Assembly (NCBI GenBank): GCA_023957475.1
Contig: JAMLHA010000005.1
Coordinates: 1 to 64,000, forward strand
Direction: 5' to 3'
Length of the DNA: 64,000 bases
DNA from: Crocinitomicaceae bacterium
GTDB lineage: Bacteria > Bacteroidota > Bacteroidia > Flavobacteriales_D > Crocinitomicaceae
Positions 52,479 through 61,900 of the stretch are shown in pieces. Position numbers and translations under genes: made by a program. Each line of letters starts with the position of its first letter. The stretch's first letter is position 1. The notes beneath the pieces are model-generated. The model was given only the letters and a program-made list of their open reading frames with translations, did no database searches and was not told the origin of the DNA.

Positions 52479-53264
52479 ATGAGTACCCACAAAACGCCTG
52501 TCAACGGCAAAGCCCTCAACGGAGTTAACTACATTCAGCACTTGACAGGTTTCTTTGAAATGGTTGCACAAGACAACCGTTTATCAATGGGACATATCAC
52601 TTTGTATATGGCCCTGTTTCAGTTTTGGAATATGAACAGGTTTCAAAATCCTGTTTCAATTTGTCGCACAGAGGTAATGGCAGTTTCAAAAATCGGTTCG
52701 ACAAATTCCTACACAAAGTATCTGAAAGAGTTAGACAAATTTGGCTATATCCAATATTTACCGTCCTTCAACCCCATGAAAGGAAGTTTAGTCAACCTGT
52801 ATAATTTCGATAATGCTACTGATAAAGGTTATAGTAAAGGTAGTAGTAAGGCTTGTGGTAAAGGTACTAATAAAGGTAGTGAAAAGGTCGTGCGACCTTC
52901 TATAAACAGTATAAACAATAATAAACATATAAACATTAAAACTATAGAGGGGGAAAATTCGCCGAGCGAACTTTCTAACACTCTAAAAAGTAAAAAGATG
53001 AAAATTCAAAATTTTACCATTCCGGATTTACAAGAGGTAAAATCTTACTTCCTCGAAAAAGAAAATACAATAATCGAAGCAGAGAAATTCTACAATTACT
53101 TTGAATCCAACGGCTGGTTGGTTGGCGGAAAAACAAAAATGAAAGATTGGAAAGCAGCTGCACGAAACTGGATGCTCAACGCAAAACGTTTCGCACAACC
53201 CGAACCAACAACCTCATCACACCTCCACGTAAACGAAAACAAACGCTATGATATCCCACTATAA
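52479..53264 (+). CDS. Replication-initiator-like protein of mobile element
   Basis: A 261-residue protein with a winged-helix-like N-terminal half (LTGFFEMVAQDNRLSMGHIT, then SKIGSTNSYTKYLKELDKFG). A Lys-Gly-Ser repeat region lies at about 112-135, and a C-terminal helical domain contains YNYFESNGWLVGGKTKMKDW and AAARNWMLNAKRF. This C-terminal pattern is shared with phage-type DnaD/replication proteins. It sits between an excisionase-type gene and a DnaC-like ATPase, consistent with element replication. Not a firmly named family. Confidence 0.7.
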   Translation: MSTHKTPVNGKALNGVNYIQHLTGFFEMVAQDNRLSMGHITLYMALFQFWNMNRFQNPVSICRTEVMAVSKIGSTNSYTKYLKELDKFGYIQYLPSFNPMKGSLVNLYNFDNATDKGYSKGSSKACGKGTNKGSEKVVRPSINSINNNKHINIKTIEGENSPSELSNTLKSKKMKIQNFTIPDLQEVKSYFLEKENTIIEAEKFYNYFESNGWLVGGKTKMKDWKAAARNWMLNAKRFAQPEPTTSSHLHVNENKRYDIPL

Positions 53265-53265
53265 A

Positions 53266-53309
53266 ACTCTGTGATCTCTGCGTGAAACTTTGCGCTCTTT
53301 GCGGTTAAA
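53266..53309. repeat. Dispersed CTTTGCG-type intergenic repeat
   Basis: This 44-base stretch is built from similar pieces: CTCTGTGATCT, CTGCGTGAAACT, TTGCGCTCT and TTGCGGTTAAA. It differs in composition from its AT-rich surroundings. Sequences of this kind recur between genes in many Bacteroidetes genomes, as I remember them. It lies just before the start of the DnaC-like gene. Confidence 0.5.
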
Positions 53310-53319
53310 AAACAAAATT

Positions 53320-53946
53320 ATGGAACAAAAACATTACATCATCAAAGACAACGAAATCATCTACGATTTCATGCTCACAATGAAATACTTATCTCATTTC
53401 GGACAGAAACGATTTGGCAGCGACTTCCGCATCATGCGAGTAAACAAAATCATTCTCAAAAAACTAATGATGTACGCCATCCAAGACCAAGAAAATTGCA
53501 AGAAACATAACATTGATCTCAAAAAAGGGATTCTACTCGTTGGCACCATCGGTTGTGGAAAAACATCATTAATGCAACTGTTCAACATTCTAACGCACCA
53601 ACACAGACAATATACAGTAAAACCAACCAGAGCCATCGCAGGAGAATTTTTACAAAATGGATACGATACAATCCATAAATACGGAAACAGCGATACAATC
53701 TATTGTTTTGATGATTTAGGAATAGAACAGAACATGAAACACTTCGGTAATGAATCAAACGTAATGGCTGAAATTTTGTTAAGCCGTTATGACTTGTTAC
53801 TTTACCGAGGAATTATCACCCACGCCACCACCAATCTCAATGCGAATGAACTCGAAAAACTGTACGGCAATCGAGTTCGCTCACGTCTGCGTGAAATGTT
53901 CAACCTCATCACATTTCCTGAAAATGCAGAAGATTTAAGGAGGTAA
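53320..53946 (+). CDS. DnaC-like AAA+ ATPase
   Basis: A 208-residue helicase-loader-like ATPase. Walker A is GTIGCGKTS and Walker B is IYCFDDLGIE; sensor-1-type residues are in ITHATTNLN and a C-terminal arginine region is GNRVRSRLREM. It would act with the preceding protein in replication of the excised element. The start at 53320 is used; an upstream in-frame ATG at 53290 lies inside the repeat. The opposing cargo operon ends 12 bases beyond its stop. Confidence 0.88.
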   Translation: MEQKHYIIKDNEIIYDFMLTMKYLSHFGQKRFGSDFRIMRVNKIILKKLMMYAIQDQENCKKHNIDLKKGILLVGTIGCGKTSLMQLFNILTHQHRQYTVKPTRAIAGEFLQNGYDTIHKYGNSDTIYCFDDLGIEQNMKHFGNESNVMAEILLSRYDLLLYRGIITHATTNLNANELEKLYGNRVRSRLREMFNLITFPENAEDLRR

Positions 53947-53958
53947 CAACTATTTTAA

Positions 53959-55080
53959 TCATTCCCAAATAATACGTTCCGTCTGTAAATTATTCTTCAT
54001 TTTTAAGTACCACGTGTTTTCTTCATTTGTTACATGGATTTCCCTAAAACGTTCTTTTTCACTTAAACAATTTACAATTTTTGTGCTAGGTCTGTTCTCT
54101 CTATTTATTCCCGAAACATAAACTATTTTTGGATTGAAATGATCAAGCATAATCAATGAAGTATTGTTTTTACTCCCATGATGAGGTAGCTGTAACCAAT
54201 CTAAATCTTTTAATTCGTGGTTTAATAGTCCTTGATCCTGAAAAGATTCTATTCCTGCGTCAGCTGTAAAAAGTAATCTCAAATCATTAGCAGATAGTAA
54301 AGTAACAATACTTACCAAATTTGTTGGGGTAACTCTGTTCGCTATACTACTTGTTTCTAATCTACTACAAGGGTATGCCGTATCTAAAACCATTTCATCG
54401 AAATCGTCTCTATCGGCTAAATTATTATCTTCTGATAACAATCTTAAATCAACTGTTTTTTGTACATCTGACACAAACTTTTCATCTTTCAATCGAGGGA
54501 GAAAATGATTGTAAAAATCAGCTTTTGGGCTTATCACTTTAAATTCCTCAAACCCTTCAAGAAAATCTCCTTTTACAACCTCCCTTATTTTTTCTTCCCA
54601 ACCATAATCTATGATTTTTTGCAGAAGATTTATTAAAAATTGGTAATTTTCTATAACAAGATTTCCTTTATTAGTAGCTTGTTCTGTTAAAAAATCTCCT
54701 TGCCTGTATGTAGTTAGTTTGGCAAACGTATTTTTCTCTTGAAGTTCTTTCTCTTTGGAATTCATTCCTTCAATAAGATTTACTAACTGGTTTTCAATTT
54801 TATGTAGCCAAATTTCACCTATTTCTACATTATTGGACTTACAATAATCTAATAAAAGTGATATTCCTTCCAGATGGTCATTATCATAATGAGAGCCAAC
54901 AATTAAATCAATCTTATTATTAAAATTCGGTAGCAATTCCTGAATCCGTCTTTCTAATTTTTCATAATAACGTCGATATCCCCCGTCAATTACAATTAAA
55001 GCTTCTTTACCTTCTTTTTCTAACTGAAGAATAATAGAATCTCCATCTTCAACATTAATCATATTTATCTCAAAATTCAT
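53959..55080 (-). CDS. ComEC-like metallo-beta-lactamase-fold protein
   Basis: A 373-residue soluble MBL-fold protein. The metal motif is LIVGSHYDNDHLEGI, the H-x-D-x-D-H variant seen in ComEC-type and defence-associated MBL proteins. Further ligands are in LLFTADAGIESF and LQLPHHGSKNNTSLI. No membrane part of ComEC is present. It probably hydrolyses a phosphodiester or acts as a nuclease. It is the last gene of the leftward cargo operon, 35 bases after the M15 peptidase, and meets the DnaC-like gene tail to tail. Confidence 0.82.
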   Translation of the reverse strand: MNFEINMINVEDGDSIILQLEKEGKEALIVIDGGYRRYYEKLERRIQELLPNFNNKIDLIVGSHYDNDHLEGISLLLDYCKSNNVEIGEIWLHKIENQLVNLIEGMNSKEKELQEKNTFAKLTTYRQGDFLTEQATNKGNLVIENYQFLINLLQKIIDYGWEEKIREVVKGDFLEGFEEFKVISPKADFYNHFLPRLKDEKFVSDVQKTVDLRLLSEDNNLADRDDFDEMVLDTAYPCSRLETSSIANRVTPTNLVSIVTLLSANDLRLLFTADAGIESFQDQGLLNHELKDLDWLQLPHHGSKNNTSLIMLDHFNPKIVYVSGINRENRPSTKIVNCLSEKERFREIHVTNEENTWYLKMKNNLQTERIIWE

Positions 55081-55115
55081 AGTTGTGGATTTTTATTAAA
55101 TGTTATCTCTCATTT

Positions 55116-55916
55116 TTATTTCTTCACTATCCTTGCTACCTCAAAGTGCATCCCGTCAGGTCTACTGAAATGTCCTCCCCAGTAAAACCCCCATTTGTTA
55201 GCAATAGGAACAAGTTCCCGAACCGATCCTGTTTGTCCAACAAGTGCAGGGGTTTTTCCTAATCCGTTCCAAGCAACATTGATATCAAATGCCGTTCCGT
55301 AGGAATGATTGGATAAGACCGTTCTGCTACCACGTACGAATCGCGGATAATAAGCTCCTGCATAAGTTTTAACCAGATGCAATAATCCTTCCTTTTCAAT
55401 CTCAATAAAAAACTGTTGTAATTGATAAGCACACTCCTTATGAAACCACATACGGGTATATTTACCATTAGTAGCAATTGCTAACTGAGGAATTTCTACA
55501 GAAATAATGTTGTCTTTTTCAAAGGAGTTGGTAATGGTAATACCTTCTGGGTTACTGGTTGTCGGATTTGGCTTAAAGGTTATTTTTTCGAATAATGCTT
55601 CACGTTGAACGTTGGTTACCAAAGGAGAGAAAGAGGGTTTTTCAGGAAAATTCAAAGATACTGAAAGAGATACCGTTGTATCTTCAATATCCAGATGAAA
55701 GCCTGAAGCAATTGCTTTAGCCCACGTCACAGGACCGACAACTCCGTCATCTTTCAGCTTGAATTTCCGTTGAAACTGTTTAGTCGCTTCTAATGTTTTA
55801 TTTCCAAAATCGTTATCAATAAGATTTTTATACAAATTCAGATTCCGTAAAAATGCCTGCCAGTCTCCCACCAGTTCATTTTTCATTCCTTTGCGTAGAA
55901 CAGTTAGATTTTTCAT
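55116..55916 (-). CDS. Peptidoglycan-binding / M15 peptidase, endolysin-like
   Basis: A 266-residue protein with two parts. Residues 1-72 are a PG_binding_1 domain (LRKGMKNELVGDWQAFLRNL, then KTLEATKQFQRKFKLKDDG, VVGPVTWAKA). Residues about 145-266 are a D-Ala-D-Ala or L-Ala-D-Glu peptidase of clan M15 with the zinc ligands in SNHSYGTAFDINVAW and DGMHFEVARI. No signal peptide is visible, so it would need lysis or a particle to reach the cell wall. It is ten bases downstream of the giant gene, suggesting a shared apparatus. Confidence 0.88.
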   Translation of the reverse strand: MKNLTVLRKGMKNELVGDWQAFLRNLNLYKNLIDNDFGNKTLEATKQFQRKFKLKDDGVVGPVTWAKAIASGFHLDIEDTTVSLSVSLNFPEKPSFSPLVTNVQREALFEKITFKPNPTTSNPEGITITNSFEKDNIISVEIPQLAIATNGKYTRMWFHKECAYQLQQFFIEIEKEGLLHLVKTYAGAYYPRFVRGSRTVLSNHSYGTAFDINVAWNGLGKTPALVGQTGSVRELVPIANKWGFYWGGHFSRPDGMHFEVARIVKK

Positions 55917-55926
55917 AGCAAACTTT

Positions 55927-58900
55927 TTAAGTATTTAACCCATATCCAACCTGATAAACGTACATACTTCCATTACTACATAAATTAGTATATAAAATCA
56001 ACGTTATATAGTAGGTTCTATACGGATTACTATTATCTAATACCAAATTACCTTCTCCGTTAGTAAATGTGACACTTCCATTCACAGAATTAATTATTTT
56101 GGACATGTGACCATTTAAATCATCATCAAGAATGACCTGCATTGAATCAAATACATGCCCTGAAGGGAGTAATGAAGAAACAATTTCAGTAATTGTAATC
56201 GAACCATTGGGATGATTCAGTGATGTTAATTGTGAATTTATCAAAGGGTTTATCACATGAGTGTTACCATCTGTAAAAGAGACAATGTCAGTCAAAACAT
56301 TTAGTTGATTACAAGGCGTGAATACATACGATATATTATAAGCCCGTTCTGTTCCATTATTACACAAATCGGTTTTTAGAACCAGTGAAATGGAGTAAGC
56401 ACGATTTGGATTGATAGCATCCAGTTGTAAACCACCGTCATTCTGTAAGAAAGTGACTTCTCCTTCTGCTGAAGTTATTGTCTTAGTATATGTGTTTCCT
56501 AAGTCATCCAAAACAGTAATATCTATACTTGCAAGAGCTTGTCCTATATTGGACAGAGAACTGATATCTTTGAATGTTAAAAATCCAGGATATGCAACAC
56601 CATTATCAATTGCTCCATCAATCAGCGTATTAATCGTGTGAGTAGAGTCTGTCAATGAAACTAAATCTTTTATGAGACTTAAATCATAACATGGTCCGGC
56701 AAGATAGTTGATAGAATACTTTTGTACAGCACCATCCACAGCAAAATCTGTAAACAATCGGGTGAGAATTGTATAAATCCTATTAGGCTCACTATCATCT
56801 AAAATCAAATTCCCCTCACCGTTGTTAAAGGTGATAGAACCACCCTCGGTATTGATGGTTTTCGTCATAGAATTACCAAGATCATCTGAAACTGTGATCT
56901 CTACCTTTACGAAGGTATTATGCCCGGCAGGTAATGGCTCATTACGATGTGTGAATGTCATACTATCCGGTTCACTTGCTCCCGTCACAACATCCAAATT
57001 TTCTAAAATATCCAACTCATGATTGTTAGCATCATTAAACGATAAATAACTCGGTAATTCTTGCAGATCAGCATCTCCTTTAGCCAGTGTTAACTCATAT
57101 TCATCTAGATTAAATAAACCTGATGAATTTTCAACTTCAACCCTAAATCTATGATAAATTGGATTTTCGTCTTCATCATATCGGGGTAAAAGAGCTGTTT
57201 GTGGAAAATTAGTGAAATCAGGTTGGTCGTTTTCATCCAACGGAGGATATTGTAAAATACTTTCATTAGATTTTACAGTATAAATAACATCCCAATTTCC
57301 ACTGTCATTCATTTTTTCAAGAGAATAGGTACCATTATAGCAAGTAGGCTTCCATTGCAGTATGACATCTTCCAACTCAGAAGAGGTAGTATTTCCATTA
57401 ATTGAGCGTAATACAGGAGCAGGAGGATTGATGCTATCCACAATATTAGTAAGCACCACATTGGAAGGTTTGGAAGGAATATATTCAGTTAAGTCATTCT
57501 CATTCACAATTTCCCGTAGTGCAACAATCCTGTAAAATAAAGGATCTCCGTATAGCGGAAATGAAACATCAGAAAAATCATCTATAACCTCATCTCCTAC
57601 AGCTACCGATTTTACCAGTTTCATGGTTCGAATAGAGAGGGAATCAGAAGGATTACTTGTTCTGTAAATATCAATCTGTTTAATTCCTTCGGAAGAAATG
57701 TAATCATTGATTTCAAATTCTACGGCTGTAGATATTTCAAGCAATTCATTCGATAAACGGGTAACTGTTTTTTTTATCGTTGGTTCTTCTGCAGGAAAAG
57801 CATTGACTAATAAAATTGGTCCAGCAATCGGGCTTCTGTCACTTACTTTTAGTTGGTTGGACATTTCTACTCCGAAATAGAAATAGAAGTTTTTAGAAGC
57901 TCCGTCAAGACCGTAATCCGTAAAGCGAACGTACGTTTCTCCTGCATCTGTATATCTCACAGCCATTGGATTCGGGTCAAAATCTGGATCGGAAGGAAGC
58001 AGCATTTGTCCGTTATTGTTCCGAAGCCTTGGTGCTCTGTCTGAGGTTTGTTTTCCCGGATCTATTTGGTTATATAATACAGGTTGTTCCGTTAGAGGGA
58101 AAAATGCACCGTCAATAGCATCTTTTACAATTGATAATTGCGCTCCCGGAGTGGTTGTTCCGTCAAACGGATATACAGCAGGAGTTGTAATATCCATGCG
58201 TGGAATGGAATAGGCATTATTATCCGGAATAGGGAAACGATAACCTCCCAGCACATATTCTTTAAACAATCCGCTGCTGTCAAGATTCACATTGACAAGA
58301 TCATTCCACCTGTCAGTAAAGAAATCTTTATCAGGACTTTCCAATTGTTTCAAATCGGATAGGATGGTTGTAACAGTTGTGGGTTTGTACAGCTGATCCA
58401 GAATCTTACGTTCATTGGCACGGTAGAATACCAGCATATACGGTTTTCTGTCACCCGAAGTATTGACGTGCATGTCAAACGTATAGGTTGCTTTTCCGTA
58501 AAAATCGGGACGGGTTGCATACGTCGGTCCTGTCGGTATTCCAGGAGGGAGCGGTTCTGCAATTTCCTGTGCAAGAAGTACAACAGGGGGAGTGATGTAA
58601 GAAGATAAAACTGGTGATTCGTTAATATCTACCGCCCTCACTGCCATGAATGTCTGACGGTTTCCTTCTCCTGTCTGAGGAAGAATAACCGCTGATTCAA
58701 AGTTATTTCCTGCCAAGGTATCAGCAAGCAGATAAGTACGGTAAGACGGATGAAAATTGGTGTTAATACCTGTTCCCGTTTTAATCGGAACATATCCATC
58801 TACAGGATCATAATTACTATCAATCTGTAGTGTCGTATCCGCAGCTACTACCTTTAATGTACTTCCCGAACGGTCGATCTGCCATATTTGAAGTGCTTTC

Positions 58901-61900
58901 TGCTGGGGAATTGTCCTGTTGGGTTCCAATGTAGTTGGCAGATAAGCAGGGTCTTCCAATATACGGATAATTCCTTTATACCATTCTACATTTTCATTGA
59001 TGTGATCAGGCAACTGATACGTATCAAAAACAATTTCATAAACGCCTGTTCGGGAACCTGGAATACTATTCCCATTGGTATCTTTATCTTCAAACTCGGT
59101 AATGGTTGCCTTTTGAATAACTCCACCGATATTCACTACTTTTTGAGAACCGTCAGGATAATGTTCGGTTTCACGGTGTAATGGAATGATTTCACCTGTA
59201 AGATTGCCTGAAACAGTGATTGTTTTTGCAGTTGCATTTAAACCGGTGATCGCTATAGTCTTTTCAAAAATCAGATAAAACGGAAAATCCACTTGTGTAA
59301 ACGGTTGCGCTACTTCAATGTCGGTATTGCTTCCGCTTGTTGTTATTCCTGTAACAATGTATTGTCCGTCTATTGTCCCCGATGCCTGAATGTTTACAGC
59401 AGCTCCAATGGTAAGCTCAGATGAAACAATACCTTCAACGGTGAAGATTTTGTTAGTGCTGTCAGCTTCGATAACTTTTAACCGTTTGGGATAAACCACA
59501 TTTCCCAGAGGTGAAGCGGAAGCATTGGCGATTGTTCCATCAATATACAGAACCGTATTTCCAGAAGACAGAACAACCGAATTAAGCGTATAAACTTTAT
59601 TATTTGCAGCCGTTCCTGAGTTTTTAATCTCCACTTTGGAAACCGTATGGAAGGGCTCAAGATAAATCCGCTTGGTTAATTTTGAATCCCAGTTGGAAGG
59701 CTCTGCCAGATTTTCAACTGTAAGAAAAATACTGCCGGAAGCAGGACTGATAAAGGATTCGGATACGGTGAATATATTGTTATTGTCCACATCTGTTACA
59801 GCAGTTTCACGGAGCTGACCTATTATAAACACCAGGTTATTTCCACTGACCGGAATGTCCTCAATGATAAAACTTTTTTCATCTGCAACAAATATACTGC
59901 CGATGTATCGCTGTATGTCAGCAGGTGAAATATACGGCTGAATAGTCTGAGCAGGGCTGGTACTTGTAATTGTAAACGCCTGTGTATGGATTTCTGCTCT
60001 TTTACCAGACAGCTGATTGACAGAAGCAATCTTCCCCCTTATGCTTGAAGGAGGATTTTCCCGAAATAAAAACTCTGCATAATCCGCAAACTGATAGGCT
60101 TTGTTATGGATATGATTCCAGTCAAAGGTAGCTCTGACTAACGTTTTGTCGGATGAAGTAAGGTCTGAAAGCTGTTGCTGTTCTGTGGAAGTCGTGAAAA
60201 TCAGAGGCGATTCTTCCTGAATCAGCTGAACAGCAAAATTGAGCGGAGGAAGTATAGTATTACGTTTCGGGAATTTTGTATAATCTGTTAAACGTTCATT
60301 TCCCAGTGGAGAAACTCTGGAAAACCAGTTCACACTGTACAAGGAATACGCATGTATCCCTTCTTCCGTTTCCTGATGATTAAATACTAGTTCATTCCCT
60401 ACTTCGGGAACAAACAGTGTCTCCGGTAATCCCGATACATCTTTATATTCGGAATCATGATTGATTTCAGGTTTTCTATAAGGCGTTTCACTTGATAACT
60501 TATATTCAATACCATAGCCAACAGGAAATGACTGGTGGCAAATGCAAAATTCATCCTTTGAGGCAAAGAAATCTTCAAAGGGGCGTTCAAAGATAAACTG
60601 CTCCCGTTTGAGATTAATGAACCGCTCATCGGCAAAAGGAGTGTAACCATCATCATCTGTCAACTGTGTCGGATTAGCGGTCGCATTATTCAGAAACAAT
60701 CCATAAGATATAGGCTTTAATGCAGGCGTAGGTGGTAAACGATAATCATTCCTTGAAGTCGGAAGGCTCATGAACAAATGTGTGGTTGTTTGCAATGGCA
60801 CTACATTTTCGATAGCCACCTTTGTTACATACTCCATGACGTAAATGTACTGTGTCTTATTGATACGGCTTACAATAAAAGTACTGTTTAATATTTCATT
60901 GATGATACTGATTGGAATCCAGAATTTACTTCGCAATACCTGTTCTACCAAAGGCGAAATAGGAGTGTTTTGCAGGAAAATTTCTTTAACGTTTTCAGGA
61001 AGCAATGGAAGAGTACGGTTCAACAATGCAATCAGTACCTCATCACTTAACGGTGATTGGGCAATCATAATCCGTTCCAGATGCTCATGGGGGATAGGTA
61101 AAGGTAATAGCCGGTTGATGAGTGCCTTTAAAACTTTATCACTCAAAGCTCCGTTTACATTAAGAATATTTTCAAGATTGTCTGGCTGAATAAGCAGGCT
61201 TTTTTCAATCAGTGTTTCTAACATATCATCACTTAACGGACTGTTGGCTATCATAATACTTTCCAACGAGGAAGCTGGCAATGGAAAAAAGCGGTTCAAA
61301 GCTGTTGTCAATACGTCATCCGAAAGCAGAGGCGTTGCATCCAGTACCGTTTTCAGATGAGCTGCATTCATCGGAATAACCCGGTTAATGGCAGCTGTTA
61401 GCACCTCGTCGGAATTAGGAGCTTTGCTGACTAAATAATCCCGTACTTTTGAGGATGAATTGAACGGATTATTAATATAGCCAATGACCACGGCTGGAGT
61501 TAATCCACCATCTTTGATGCCGGGAGCAGTTCCTTTGGATAGATCAATGTGTCCCAGTCCCAGCATACGTGCCGCATGAAAATCCATTGAGACCATGCGT
61601 AACATTTCCATATAGCTGACCTCTGCAGCAGCAGAATCATCATCATCTTCCGATGGGAGGTAAGTAATTGCCTGAGGGTCTGTTTTGCTCAGGTCAAGGT
61701 AATTGATAACTGCGGGTTTCAATCCCTCCGAATCCAACCAGCGGTTTTTATAGTTTTGGACATTCACCGTAAATTCTCCCGTTGAAGAATTAGTACCGTT
61801 GTACTTTGGCCAGCGTTTATGAATAATGTATTTGGAAACGTCTTCCAGTCGTTTAAAGACCAAACTATTATTGTCGGAAATTCCGTCATCTAAGCTGAAT

